Part shown: positions 7,656 through 14,807 of the stretch, in pieces
Numbering within the stretch: the first letter of the stretch is position 1
Layout of the letters: each line of letters opens with the position of its first letter
Source: Pseudomonas sp. AFG_SD02_1510_Pfu_092
GTDB taxonomy: Bacteria > Pseudomonadota > Gammaproteobacteria > Pseudomonadales > Pseudomonadaceae
Assembly: GCF_003331055.1 (NCBI RefSeq)
Contig: NZ_PUQD01000044.1
Coordinates: forward strand, 1-45,939
Reading direction: 5' to 3'
Length of the DNA stretch: 45,939 bases
Position numbers and translations under genes: made by a program
Notes under the pieces: model-generated
Seen by the model: only the letters and a program-made list of their open reading frames with translations
The model's database searches: none
What the model was told of the DNA's origin: nothing

Positions 7656-7961
7656 ATGAACCTGCATCAGCTCAACAGCGAGGCCAGGGCTGGCCATGTC
7701 GACGAACTGAACCTGATCGCCATCGAAGGCGGCGACTACCTGCTCGAGGCCCGGGTCAAAGGCCACGCTCACCCGCTGTCCGACACCCGTGGTGAACGCT
7801 TGCGCGTGCATTCGGTGGAGGATGCGCGCAAGTTGCTGCAAACCATCCCCATGGTCTCGATGAACCTGGTGCACTGGTCGGTGCAGGACGAAATGTGCGG
7901 CATGGGCACGCACCCGGAAGAAGACCTGAAGGTGCCGATTTCCCAGCGCTCGGCCTGGTAG
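7656..7961 (+). CDS. Small conserved protein (DUF6482-type)
   Basis: A 101-residue cytoplasmic protein. ATG 7656 is selected because GAGGTG lies 5-6 nt ahead and the protein then begins MNLHQLNSEARAGHVDELNL; earlier in-frame starts give a Cys-rich stretch unlike a real N-terminus. Visible pieces: NLIAIEGGDYLLEARVKG, which reads as two beta strands, then a helix (VHSVEDARKLLQTI) and a C-terminal HWSVQDEMCGMG. I associate this with the DUF6482 family found next to fklB in pseudomonads (PA4573 position), from memory. Function unknown. It is followed 85 bp later by fklB and could be co-transcribed. Confidence 0.7.
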   Translation: MNLHQLNSEARAGHVDELNLIAIEGGDYLLEARVKGHAHPLSDTRGERLRVHSVEDARKLLQTIPMVSMNLVHWSVQDEMCGMGTHPEEDLKVPISQRSAW

Positions 7962-8046
7962 CTGCTCGCAGCGCCCCAGTGTGCTAGGCTGCTCGCCCTT
8001 TTCATCAAGGGCGCGGCTTCACTGCGCCCTGCAGTGGAGCACGACA

Positions 8047-8664
8047 ATGTCCGAACTCAACCTGTCCACCGACGAAACCCGCGTCAGCTACGGCATCGGC
8101 CGTCAGCTGGGCGGCCAGCTGCGCGACAACCCGCCACCAGGCGTCAGCCTGGAAGCCATCCTGGCCGGCCTGACCGACGCCTTCAACGGCGCCGACAGCC
8201 GCGTCAGCGAAGCCGACCTGTCGGCCAGCTTCAAGGTCATCCGTGATGTGATGCAGGCCGAAGCAGCTGCCAAGGCAGAAGCTGCTGCCGCTGCTGGCAA
8301 GGCCTTCCTGGTCGAGAACGCCAAGCGCGACGGCATCACCACCCTGGCCTCGGGCCTGCAGTTCGAAGTGCTGACCGCTGGCGAAGGCGCCAAGCCGACC
8401 CGCGAAGACAACGTGCGCACGCACTACCACGGTACCCTGATCGACGGCACTGTGTTCGACAGCTCCTACGACCGTGGTCAGCCGGCTGAATTCCCGGTGG
8501 GTGGCGTGATCGCTGGCTGGACCGAAGCCCTGCAGCTGATGAACGCTGGCAGCAAATGGCGCCTGTACGTGCCGAGCGAGCTGGCCTACGGCGCCCAAGG
8601 CGTTGGCAGCATCCCGCCGCACAGCGTGCTGGTGTTCGACGTCGAGCTGCTCGACGTTTTGTAA
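8047..8664 (+). CDS. fklB: FKBP-type peptidyl-prolyl cis-trans isomerase FklB
   Basis: A 205-residue protein. Residues 1-100 form the helical FKBP_N dimerisation domain (VSYGIGRQLGGQL near the start, then an Ala/Glu-rich helix), and residues about 115-203 the FKBP_C catalytic domain with the usual landmarks: VRTHYHGTLIDGTVFDSS, FPVGGVIAGWTEAL, WRLYVPSELAYG and IPPHSVLVFDVELLDV. No signal peptide, so it should act in the cytoplasm, as FklB (FKBP22) does, unlike its periplasmic relative FkpA. ATG 8047 has GGAGC 7 nt ahead; the longer reading upstream adds 22 unrelated residues. It catalyses isomerisation of Xaa-Pro bonds during folding. Confidence 0.93.
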   Translation: MSELNLSTDETRVSYGIGRQLGGQLRDNPPPGVSLEAILAGLTDAFNGADSRVSEADLSASFKVIRDVMQAEAAAKAEAAAAAGKAFLVENAKRDGITTLASGLQFEVLTAGEGAKPTREDNVRTHYHGTLIDGTVFDSSYDRGQPAEFPVGGVIAGWTEALQLMNAGSKWRLYVPSELAYGAQGVGSIPPHSVLVFDVELLDVL

Positions 8665-8672
8665 TGCCCTCG

Positions 8673-8689
8673 GGGCCGCTTCGCGGCCC
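8673..8689 (+). terminator. GC hairpin after fklB
   Basis: GGGCCGC TTC GCGGCCC is a 7-bp stem with a triloop, 8 nt after the fklB stop. It lacks a T tract, so termination is plausible but not certain. It merges with the REP pair that follows. Confidence 0.4.
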
Positions 8690-8780
8690 ATTCGCGGGTG
8701 AACCCGCTCCCACAGGTACTGCACAGGCTTAAACACTTGTGCGGTCCCTGTAGGAGCGGGTTTACCCGCGAAGAGGCCGG
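8683..8780. repeat. REP inverted pair
   Basis: Left unit CATTCGCGGGTGAACCCGCT plus CCCACAGG; right unit CCTGTAGGAGCGGGTTTACC plus CGCGAAGAGGCCGG. This is the classic P. putida arm sequence. It lies between convergent fklB and the small minus-strand gene at 8792, as is usual for REP pairs. Confidence 0.9.
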
Positions 8781-8791
8781 CCCTGCCAGCC

Positions 8792-9037
8792 TCAATTCCA
8801 GTCTGTTCCCCCAGGGCGCAATGCCCGCGCATAGCAGAACAGAAACAGGTTGCGCACCAGCTCCTTGAGCACCCCCGGCTCACTCGAATTCAGCCCGCTC
8901 ATGTCCAGGTCGCCCTGGTCACGCAGCTCGTCGAGTGCTTCGGCTTCAAGCACCGCGCACACTTCGCCGGTTTCCCGATGAAGAATGCGCAGGTAGGGGT
9001 GAGGGCGGTCCAGCCAGGCGTCGATCAGATAAGTCAT
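8792..9037 (-). CDS. Small PA4570-like protein behind a Fur-box-like site
   Basis: An 81-residue acidic protein beginning MTYLIDAWLDRPHPYLRILH, with no signal peptide, membrane segment or metal-binding motif that I can name. AAGGAG stands 9 nt ahead of the ATG. Its place between fklB and ispB fits PA4570 of P. aeruginosa, which I recall as a gene induced by iron starvation. In line with that, an AT-rich site resembling a Fur box (9067-9085) lies 30 bp upstream. The motif RNLFLFCYARAL near the end is a likely helix. Molecular role unknown; iron control is inferred from the site and the remembered orthologue. Confidence 0.75.
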   Translation of the reverse strand: MTYLIDAWLDRPHPYLRILHRETGEVCAVLEAEALDELRDQGDLDMSGLNSSEPGVLKELVRNLFLFCYARALRPGGTDWN

Positions 9038-9066
9038 GGCTATTCTCCTTGGATAGCGGTTCCAAT

Positions 9067-9085
9067 GAGAATAATTCTTATTATC
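9067..9085. promoter_or_regulatory. Fur-box-like operator
   Basis: GAGAATAATTCTTATTATC agrees with the 19-bp Fur consensus GATAATGATAATCATTATC at 14 of 19 positions. It is centred about 39 bp upstream of the 8792-9037 gene, in an AT-rich island inside GC-rich sequence, where it would cover that gene's promoter. Confidence 0.65.
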
Positions 9086-9119
9086 TAAATAGCAAGCGCC
9101 AATTGGCAGATGGGGCTGA

Positions 9120-9461
9120 TCAGACCTTGCGTACGAACTCGGACTTCAGCTTCATGGCGCCGATGCCGTCGATCTTGCAATCGATGTCGTGGTCGCCGTC
9201 GCACAGGCGGATGTTCTTGACCTTGGTGCCGACCTTGACCACCAGGGACGAGCCTTTGACCTTCAGGTCCTTGATCACGGTGACGGTGTCGCCGTCCTGC
9301 AGAACGTTGCCGACCGAATCCTTCTTCACCACCGCGTCGCTCGCCGCTTCGGCGTCGCCGCTGGCCGACCACTCGTGGGCGCACTCAGGGCAGATCAGCT
9401 GAGTGCCATCCTCGTAGGTGTATTCGGAGTTGCATTTTGGGCAGGGTGGCAGAGTGCTCAC
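9120..9461 (-). CDS. yjdM: YjdM (PhnA-like) zinc-ribbon protein
   Basis: A 113-residue protein with an N-terminal zinc ribbon, CPKC (Cys7, Cys10) and CPEC (Cys24, Cys27), followed by the conserved PhnA/YjdM body: VLQDGDTVTVIKDLKVKG, VKVGTKVKNIRLCDGDHDI and a C-terminal MKLKSEFVRK. Length equals the usual 110-115. The old name PhnA (phosphonoacetate hydrolase) does not apply to this family; the E. coli gene at the edge of the phn cluster has no shown role in phosphonate use. Cytoplasmic. It is upstream of the PA4570-like gene on the same strand, but the Fur-box-like site between them suggests separate control. Confidence 0.93.
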   Translation of the reverse strand: MSTLPPCPKCNSEYTYEDGTQLICPECAHEWSASGDAEAASDAVVKKDSVGNVLQDGDTVTVIKDLKVKGSSLVVKVGTKVKNIRLCDGDHDIDCKIDGIGAMKLKSEFVRKV

Positions 9462-9548
9462 TTCGGTTCCTCAAACAAACAGACGGACGGTTAAAGGCCC
9501 GCATTGTAAAAGGTATTTCTGCAGAAGGGATTATGTCCGGACAAAAGC

Positions 9549-9633
9549 ATTCGCGGGTAAACCCGCTCCCACAGGTACAACATAGGCCTAGAGGCCTGTG
9601 ATATCCCTGTGGGAGCGGGTTTACCCTCGAATG
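9549..9633. repeat. REP inverted pair
   Basis: CATTCGCGGGTAAACCCGCT plus CCCACAGG, and its inverted partner ending CCCTCGAATG, where one base (T for G) breaks the arm. It lies between the 5' side of yjdM and the 3' end of ispB. Confidence 0.9.
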
Positions 9634-9649
9634 AAGGCGACTCGGTCTA

Positions 9650-10618
9650 TCAGTGAGTACGCGCTACAGCAAACTCGCTCAGCTCGACCAGTGCATCGCG
9701 GTATTCGCTGGCCGGCAGCACTTCCAGGCAGGCGATGGCACGCTTGACGTAGTCACGCGCCAGCTCGGCGGTGTACTTCAGCGCACCCGACTCCTCGACC
9801 GCCACGCGAATCTGCTCCAGGTCTTCCAGGCCACCTTTCTGAATGGCCTGGCGCACCAGCGCAGCCTGTTCGGCAGTGCCTTCGCGCATGGTGTAGATCA
9901 GCGGCAGGGTAGGCTTGCCTTCGGCCAGGTCGTCACCGACGTTCTTGCCCAGGGTCTGCGAGTCGCCCTTGTAGTCCAGCAGGTCGTCGACCAGCTGGAA
10001 GGCCACGCCCAGGTGGTCGCCAAAGGTGCGCAGGGCTTCGCGCTGTTCGTCGCTGGCTGCGGCCAGCGCGGCGGCGCTATGGGTGGACGCTTCGAACAGC
10101 ATCGCGGTCTTGCCGCGGATGACCTCCATGTAGACTTCCTCGGTGGTGCTGGCGTCGCGTACCCGCGACAGCTGCAGCACTTCACCTTCGGCAATCACGC
10201 GGGTGGCCTTGGACAGGATCTGCATGACCGGCATCGAGCCCAGCTCTACCATCATTTCGAACGAGCGCGAATAGAGGAAGTCGCCCACCAGTACGCTCGG
10301 CGCGTTGCCCCACAGGGCATTGGCGGTGGAGCGGCCACGGCGCATGCCGGACATGTCGACCACATCGTCGTGCAGCAGGGTGGCGGTGTGCAGGAACTCG
10401 ATGGTGGCAGCCAGCAGGCGCAGGTCGTCGCCTTCGCGGCCCAGGGCCTTGCCACACAGCAGCACCAGCAGGGGGCGCAGGCGCTTGCCACCGGCGGACG
10501 TGATATAGTCGCCGATCTTCGATACCAGCGGCACGCGCGAGGTCAGCTGCTTCTTGATGATCTCGTCGACGGCGCTGAAATCATCAGCTACCGCGCGGTA
10601 GAAGGATTGGGGTTGCAT
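9650..10618 (-). CDS. ispB: Octaprenyl/polyprenyl diphosphate synthase IspB
   Basis: A 322-residue trans-prenyltransferase. The first aspartate-rich motif is LLHDDVVD (Asp84, Asp85, Asp88) followed by MSGMRRG, the second LVDDLLDYKGD (Asp211, Asp212, Asp215); both bind Mg-diphosphate. GGKRLRPLL (43-51) is the isopentenyl diphosphate site. The residues before the first motif (HTATLLHDD) are small, which leaves room for a long product, as expected for the side chain of ubiquinone (C45 in most pseudomonads, C40 in E. coli; the exact length cannot be read here). Soluble, cytoplasmic. It is transcribed away from rplU, the arrangement known from E. coli. Essential in most gammaproteobacteria. Confidence 0.96.
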   Translation of the reverse strand: MQPQSFYRAVADDFSAVDEIIKKQLTSRVPLVSKIGDYITSAGGKRLRPLLVLLCGKALGREGDDLRLLAATIEFLHTATLLHDDVVDMSGMRRGRSTANALWGNAPSVLVGDFLYSRSFEMMVELGSMPVMQILSKATRVIAEGEVLQLSRVRDASTTEEVYMEVIRGKTAMLFEASTHSAAALAAASDEQREALRTFGDHLGVAFQLVDDLLDYKGDSQTLGKNVGDDLAEGKPTLPLIYTMREGTAEQAALVRQAIQKGGLEDLEQIRVAVEESGALKYTAELARDYVKRAIACLEVLPASEYRDALVELSEFAVARTH

Positions 10619-10703
10619 CGGCTGCTCCAGTGAGGTTGCGCGGCATGCTAGGTCGCGGGTCCCGGTGTGTCAAGGCGCGGTGCCAGCGCCACAGGGGTGG
10701 CAC

Positions 10704-10732
10704 TTGCAAGCAAAACCGCGGTTGCGTACAAT
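10704..10732 (+). promoter_or_regulatory. Sigma-70 promoter of rplU-rpmA
   Basis: TTGCAA (10704-10709), 17-bp spacer, TACAAT (10727-10732). The transcript would start near 10739, leaving a 5' leader of about 125 nt before rplU, long enough for regulation by structure, although I could not identify a known ribosomal-protein leader motif. Confidence 0.75.
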
Positions 10733-10862
10733 CGCGCACCCTAACTTCCTGGGCAGCACCTGCCTTACGCAATTGCGCCGGGCCGTTCCAGCCCTGTGCA
10801 GCCATGCCAGCCAATACTCATCATATAAAGCGCTGGGTGAGCAGGATTATCGGAGAAATACC

Positions 10863-11177
10863 ATGTCTTACGCAGTAATCGTTACCGGCGGCAAGCAGTA
10901 CAAAGTCGCTGAAGGTGAATTCCTCAAGATCGAAAAACTGGAAGTCGCCACTGGCGAATCCGTGACCTTCGATCGCGTTCTGCTGGTCGCCAACGGTGAA
11001 GAAGTCACCATCGGTGCTCCAGTTGTTGCTGGCGCTAAAGTAGTGGCCGAAGTCGTTTCGCAAGGCCGCCACGACAAGGTTCGCATCATCAAGTTCCGTC
11101 GTCGTAAGCACCACATGAAGCGCATGGGCCACCGCCAGTGGTTCACCGAGATCAAAATCACCGGCATCCAGGCTTAA
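10863..11177 (+). CDS. rplU: 50S ribosomal protein L21
   Basis: A 104-residue protein with the unmistakable L21 start MSYAVIVTGGKQYKVAEGE and the basic 23S rRNA-binding stretch KFRRRKHHMKRMGHRQ. The start follows GGAGAAATACC. First gene of the rplU-rpmA pair; the spacing to rpmA is 38 bp. Confidence 0.98.
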   Translation: MSYAVIVTGGKQYKVAEGEFLKIEKLEVATGESVTFDRVLLVANGEEVTIGAPVVAGAKVVAEVVSQGRHDKVRIIKFRRRKHHMKRMGHRQWFTEIKITGIQA

Positions 11178-11215
11178 TCCCCTAGATCCCCTGAATTTAT
11201 TTGGAGAATTGAACC

Positions 11216-11473
11216 ATGGCTCACAAAAAGGCTGGTGGTAGTACTCGTAACGGTCGCGACTCAGAATCGAAACGCCTTGGCGTGAAGATGTATGGCGGCC
11301 AGGTTATCAAGCCAGGCAACATCATCGTCCGCCAGCGCGGCACCGAATTCCACCCGGGCTACGGCGTGGGCATCGGTAAAGATCACACCCTGTTCGCCAA
11401 GATCGAAGGCGTGATCAAGTTCGAGAAGAAAGGCGAGTTCAACCGCCGTTACGTGAGCATCGTCGCAGCTTAA
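11216..11473 (+). CDS. rpmA: 50S ribosomal protein L27
   Basis: An 85-residue protein starting MAHKKAGGSTRNGRDSESKR, the L27 N-terminus that reaches the peptidyl transferase centre. It begins directly with the mature sequence, without the cleaved N-terminal extension known from Firmicutes. GGAG is 8 nt ahead of the ATG. A strong terminator follows. Confidence 0.98.
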   Translation: MAHKKAGGSTRNGRDSESKRLGVKMYGGQVIKPGNIIVRQRGTEFHPGYGVGIGKDHTLFAKIEGVIKFEKKGEFNRRYVSIVAA

Positions 11474-11491
11474 TCGCGACGTCGCTCCAGA

Positions 11492-11517
11492 AGCCCCGTC
11501 ATGCGACGGGGCTTTTT
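11492..11517 (+). terminator. Terminator of rplU-rpmA
   Basis: AGCCCCGTC ATG GACGGGGCT-like hairpin (AGCCCCGTCATGCGACGGGG then CT) followed by five T. Textbook intrinsic terminator 18 nt after the rpmA stop. Confidence 0.9.
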
Positions 11518-11527
11518 CGTTTGTGGT

Positions 11528-11615
11528 GAGCCTCTTGCAAAGCTGTTTGTATGGGCTGCCGGCGTTGGTTTCTACGGTCGTACGGGGCCGCCGCGCTCAT
11601 TTTTGCAAGAGCCTC
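11528..11615. repeat. 88-bp element bounded by 14-bp inverted repeats
   Basis: GAGCCTCTTGCAAA (11528-11541) and the inverted TTTGCAAGAGCCTC (11602-11615) match at 13 of 14 positions and enclose 60 bp of non-coding sequence between rpmA and obg. The ends look like those of IS5-group insertion sequences, so this may be a miniature or decayed element; I see no clear target duplication. An mRNA structure in the obg leader is the alternative. Confidence 0.4.
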
Positions 11616-11662
11616 AGGTTTATCAGTATTCAGCTCGCCGGAAGGCGAGAGGCGGTTTTTGA

Positions 11663-12889
11663 ATGAAGTTTGTTGACGAAGTATCCATTCGGGTCAAGGC
11701 CGGCGACGGCGGCAACGGTTGCATGAGCTTCCGGCGCGAGAAATTCATCGAGAACGGTGGCCCCAACGGCGGTGATGGTGGCGACGGCGGTTCGGTGTAC
11801 ATGGTCGCCGACGAAAACCTCAACACCCTGGTCGACTACCGCTACACCCGTCACCACGAGGCCCAGCGTGGCGCCAACGGCGGCAGCACCGACTGCACCG
11901 GCAAGAAAGGCGAGGACCTGTTCCTGCGCGTGCCGGTCGGCACCACCGTGATCGACGCTTCCACCCAGGAAGTGATCGGCGACCTGGTTACCCCCGGGCA
12001 GAAGCTGATGGTCGCCCAAGGCGGCTGGCACGGCCTGGGTAACACCCGTTTCAAGTCCAGCACCAACCGTGCCCCGCGCCAGACCACCCCGGGCAAACCG
12101 GGTGAGCAACGCGACCTGAAGATGGAAATGAAAGTGCTGGCCGACGTCGGCCTGCTGGGCCTGCCGAACGCTGGCAAGAGCACCTTCATCCGCTCGGTTT
12201 CGGCTGCCAAGCCGAAGGTCGCCGACTACCCGTTCACCACCCTGGTGCCGAACCTGGGCGTGGTCAGCGTCGACCGCTGGAAGAGCTTCGTCATCGCCGA
12301 CATCCCTGGCCTGATCGAAGGCGCTTCCGAAGGTGCCGGCCTGGGTATCCGCTTCCTCAAGCACCTGGCGCGTACCCGCGTGCTGCTGCACCTGGTCGAC
12401 ATGGCGCCGCTGGACGAAAGCAGCCCGGCCGATGCTGCCGAAGTCATCGTCAACGAGCTGACCCAGTTCAGCCCCTCGTTGGCCGAGCGTGAGCGCTGGC
12501 TGGTGCTGAACAAGGCCGACATGGTCATGGAAGACGAGCGCGACGAGCGGGTCAAGGAAGTGGTCGAGCGCTTGCAGTGGGAAGGCCCGGTCTACGTGAT
12601 TTCGGCGATCTCCAAGCAGGGCACCGAAAAGCTCAGCCACGACCTGATGCGCTACCTCGAAGACCGCGCCGACCGCCTGGCCAATGACCCGGCCTACGCC
12701 GAAGAACTGGCTGACCTCGACCAGCGCATCGAAGACGAAGCCCGTGCCCAGCTGCAGGCCCTGGACGACGCGCGCACCCTGCGCCGTACCGGCGTCAAGA
12801 GCGTGCACGACATTGGCGACGATGACGGTTGGGATGATGATTTCGAGGACGACGAAGACGGCCCGGAAATCATTTACGTGCGCGACTGA
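11663..12889 (+). CDS. obg: Obg/CgtA ribosome-assembly GTPase
   Basis: A 408-residue protein with three parts. Residues 1-158 are the glycine-rich Obg fold (FVDEVSIRVKAGDGGNGC, NGGPNGGDGGDGGSV). The G domain follows, with G1 GLPNAGKST (166-174), G2 in YPFTTLVPNLG, G3 DIPGLIEGA, G4 NKAD and G5 SAIS. The C-terminus is an acidic tail (DIGDDDGWDDDFEDDEDG) as in other gammaproteobacterial Obg proteins. It binds the 50S subunit, controls late assembly and links GTP/ppGpp level to growth; essential in most bacteria. It lies in the conserved order rplU-rpmA-obg but after a terminator, so it probably has an own promoter in 11520-11660. I see no clear -35/-10 there. Confidence 0.97.
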   Translation: MKFVDEVSIRVKAGDGGNGCMSFRREKFIENGGPNGGDGGDGGSVYMVADENLNTLVDYRYTRHHEAQRGANGGSTDCTGKKGEDLFLRVPVGTTVIDASTQEVIGDLVTPGQKLMVAQGGWHGLGNTRFKSSTNRAPRQTTPGKPGEQRDLKMEMKVLADVGLLGLPNAGKSTFIRSVSAAKPKVADYPFTTLVPNLGVVSVDRWKSFVIADIPGLIEGASEGAGLGIRFLKHLARTRVLLHLVDMAPLDESSPADAAEVIVNELTQFSPSLAERERWLVLNKADMVMEDERDERVKEVVERLQWEGPVYVISAISKQGTEKLSHDLMRYLEDRADRLANDPAYAEELADLDQRIEDEARAQLQALDDARTLRRTGVKSVHDIGDDDGWDDDFEDDEDGPEIIYVRD

Positions 12890-12906
12890 CCGGTTGCAGT
12901 ACACTA

Positions 12907-12934
12907 AACGCCGCTCTCTGGAGCGGCGTTTTTG
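12907..12934 (+). terminator. Terminator between obg and proB
   Basis: AACGCCGCTC TCTG GAGCGGCGTT followed by TTTG: a perfect 10-bp stem with a T tail, 17 nt after the obg stop and 41 nt before the proB start. Confidence 0.88.
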
Positions 12935-12974
12935 TATCCACGGTATCTACAGATTCGACATAGGTTGGAAGAAG

Positions 12975-14093
12975 ATGCGAAGCAAGGTGACGGGCGCCAG
13001 GCGCTGGGTCGTGAAGATTGGCAGTGCTCTGCTGACCGCCGATGGCAAAGGCCTCGACCGCGGGGCCATGGCCGTTTGGGTCGAGCAGATGGTCGCGCTG
13101 CGTGAGGCAGGCGTGGAGTTGGTTCTGGTCTCCTCCGGGGCCGTGGCTGCCGGCATGAGCCAGCTGGGCTGGACGTCGCGACCGAGCGCGATGAACGAGC
13201 TGCAGGCCGCCGCCTCGATCGGCCAGATGCGCCTGGTACAGGCCTGGGAGTCGAGCTTCGGCGAGCATGGCAAGCACACTGCGCAAATTCTGCTGACCCA
13301 TGACGACCTGTCCGACCGCAAGCGTTACCTCAACGCCCGCAGCACCCTGCGTACGCTGGTCGACCTGGGCGTGGTGCCGGTGATCAACGAAAACGACACC
13401 GTGGTCACCGACGAGATCCGCTTCGGCGACAACGACACGCTGGCGGCACTGGTGGCCAACCTGGTCGAGGCCGACCTGCTGGTGATCCTCACCGACCGCG
13501 ATGGCATGTTCGACGCCGACCCGCGCAACAACCCCGATGCCCAGCTGATCTACGAAGCCCGCGCCGACGACCCGGCACTGGATGCCGTGGCGGGCGGTAC
13601 TGGCGGTGCCCTGGGCCGTGGCGGCATGCAGACCAAGCTGCGTGCAGCGCGCCTGGCGGCCCGTTCCGGTGCCCACACCATCATCATCGGTGGCCGCATC
13701 GAGCGCGTGCTCGACCGCCTCAAGGCGGGCGAACGCCTGGGTACCCTGCTGTCGCCCGAGCGCGGCATGCTCGCCGCGCGCAAGCAGTGGCTGGCTGGGC
13801 ACCTGCAAACCCGTGGCACGCTGGTGCTGGATGCCGGTGCGGTACAGGCGCTGCGCCAGGCCAGCAAAAGCCTGCTGCCGGTTGGCGTGAAGACCGTGCA
13901 GGGCAGCTTCCGTCGCGGCGAGATGGTGGTCTGCGTCGGCCCGGACGGCCATGAAGTGGCGCGCGGCCTGGCCAACTACAGCGCCCTGGAAGCGCAGAAG
14001 ATCATTGGCCAGCCGTCGGATGCCATTGAAAGCATCCTCGGCTATATCGCCGAGCCTGAGCTGGTGCACCGCGATAACCTGGTTTTGGTGTGA
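12975..14093 (+). CDS. proB: Glutamate 5-kinase ProB
   Basis: A 372-residue enzyme that phosphorylates glutamate in the first step of proline synthesis. The amino-acid kinase domain (about 1-265) shows VVKIGSALLT, LVSSGAVAAGMSQLG, VIPVINENDTV-like VPVINENDTVVTDEIRFGDN and GTGGALGRGGMQTKL. A PUA domain (about 280-355) follows, starting at the QTRGTLVLDAGAVQAL segment. Feedback inhibition by proline is usual for the family. The ATG at 12975 has GGAAGAAG just ahead; the reading frame is open further upstream but without homology. Just downstream is creA, whose start lies 11 bp after the proB stop. proA is not in the window. Confidence 0.96.
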   Translation: MRSKVTGARRWVVKIGSALLTADGKGLDRGAMAVWVEQMVALREAGVELVLVSSGAVAAGMSQLGWTSRPSAMNELQAAASIGQMRLVQAWESSFGEHGKHTAQILLTHDDLSDRKRYLNARSTLRTLVDLGVVPVINENDTVVTDEIRFGDNDTLAALVANLVEADLLVILTDRDGMFDADPRNNPDAQLIYEARADDPALDAVAGGTGGALGRGGMQTKLRAARLAARSGAHTIIIGGRIERVLDRLKAGERLGTLLSPERGMLAARKQWLAGHLQTRGTLVLDAGAVQALRQASKSLLPVGVKTVQGSFRRGEMVVCVGPDGHEVARGLANYSALEAQKIIGQPSDAIESILGYIAEPELVHRDNLVLV

Positions 14094-14104
14094 GGGGCGT
14101 GTAC

Positions 14105-14560
14105 GTGCTGAAAAGGATGATTGCCGTGGCGGCACTGGCTGTGCCGATGCTGGCCGGGGCCGAGGAAATCGGCCAGGTATCGACCGTGTTCAAGTTCCTC
14201 GGGCCGAATGACCGTATTGTGGTCGAGGCGTTCGACGACCCCAAGGTCGAGGGCGTGACCTGCTACCTGTCGCGGGCCAAGACCGGCGGTGTGAAGGGTG
14301 GGCTGGGGCTGGCGGAGGACCGCGCGGAGGCGTCGATTGCCTGCCGCCAGGTCGGGCCGATCAATTTCAAGGGTGAGCTTAAGGACGGCGAGGAAGTGTT
14401 CAAGGAACGCACCTCGCTGGTGTTCAAGACCATGCAGGTGGTGCGCTTCCTCGACAAGAAGCGCAATACCCTGGTGTACCTGGTGTATAGCGACCGGATC
14501 GTCGAAGGCAGCCCGCAGAATGCGGTAACGGCGATTCCAATCCTGCCTTGGGCTCACTGA
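14105..14560 (+). CDS. creA: CreA family exported protein
   Basis: A 151-residue CreA protein: AEEIGQVSTVFKFLGPNDRI at the mature N-terminus, then the family core CYLSRAKTGGVKGGLGLAED and LVFKTMQVVRFLD. The start is taken as GTG 14105, which has AGGGG 8 nt upstream and gives a proper signal peptide (MLKRMIAVAALAVPMLAGA) with positive charges; the ATG at 14117 would lack both. Two cysteines in the mature chain (EGVTCYLS, SIACRQVG) may pair. Likely periplasmic; the biochemical role is unknown. Placed 11 bp after proB and probably co-transcribed, as in P. aeruginosa. Confidence 0.9.
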   Translation: MLKRMIAVAALAVPMLAGAEEIGQVSTVFKFLGPNDRIVVEAFDDPKVEGVTCYLSRAKTGGVKGGLGLAEDRAEASIACRQVGPINFKGELKDGEEVFKERTSLVFKTMQVVRFLDKKRNTLVYLVYSDRIVEGSPQNAVTAIPILPWAH

Positions 14561-14595
14561 TAGCCTGGTAGATCGCCGGGAGGCCTTTGGCCTCC
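14551..14595. repeat. Direct repeat, copy A (covers the end of creA)
   Basis: GGCTCACTGATAGCCTG followed by a divergent 10-bp stretch and CGGGAGGCCTTTGGCCTCC. It includes the creA stop codon. A second copy stands at 14663-14707, and a REP pair lies exactly between them. Confidence 0.7.
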
Positions 14596-14666
14596 ATCGC
14601 CGGCAAGCCAGCTCCCACAGGTGCATCACAGACCTTTAGGCTTGTGCAGTCTTGTGGGAGCTGGCT
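14595..14666. repeat. REP inverted pair, CCGGCAAGCC variant
   Basis: CATCGCCGGCAAGCCAGCTC plus CCACAGG and an inverted, partly shortened partner TTGTGGGAGCTGGCT. Same arm type as the copy at 6863. Confidence 0.8.
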
Positions 14667-14707
14667 CATTGATAGCCTGACAGCTTGTCGGGAGGCCTTT
14701 GGCCTCC
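14663..14707. repeat. Direct repeat, copy B
   Basis: GGCTCATTGATAGCCTG ... CGGGAGGCCTTTGGCCTCC. It repeats the creA 3' end including the stop triplet, with a few changes, and is followed by another REP pair. Confidence 0.7.
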
Positions 14708-14780
14708 TATCGCGACACAAGGCCGCTCCCACAAAGGTCCTGCGTATGCAGATCAATGTGGGAGCGGCCTTGTGTCGCGA
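14707..14780. repeat. REP inverted pair, CGACACAAGGCCGC variant
   Basis: TATCGCGACACAAGGCCGCT plus CCCAC, and the inverted partner GTGGGAGCGGCCTTGTGTCG plus CGA. The head is quite different from the other REPs here, but the GCTCCCAC tail is kept. Confidence 0.85.
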
Positions 14781-14782
14781 AT

Positions 14783-14799
14783 GGGCCGCAAAGCGGCCC
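14783..14799 (-). terminator. Hairpin just after mksB
   Basis: GGGCCGC TTT GCGGCCC (minus strand), 9 nt beyond the mksB stop. There is no run of T after the stem, so it may only stabilise the 3' end. Confidence 0.4.
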
Positions 14800-14807
14800 C
14801 AGATTCC

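Noticed and set aside
9120..9461. Phosphonoacetate hydrolase, from the old name PhnA
   Set aside because: The YjdM zinc-ribbon family is unrelated to the true phosphonoacetate hydrolase, which is a much larger metalloenzyme.
14551..14800. CRISPR-like array
   Set aside because: The repeats are palindromic REP units and one duplicated segment, without equal spacers and without cas genes anywhere.
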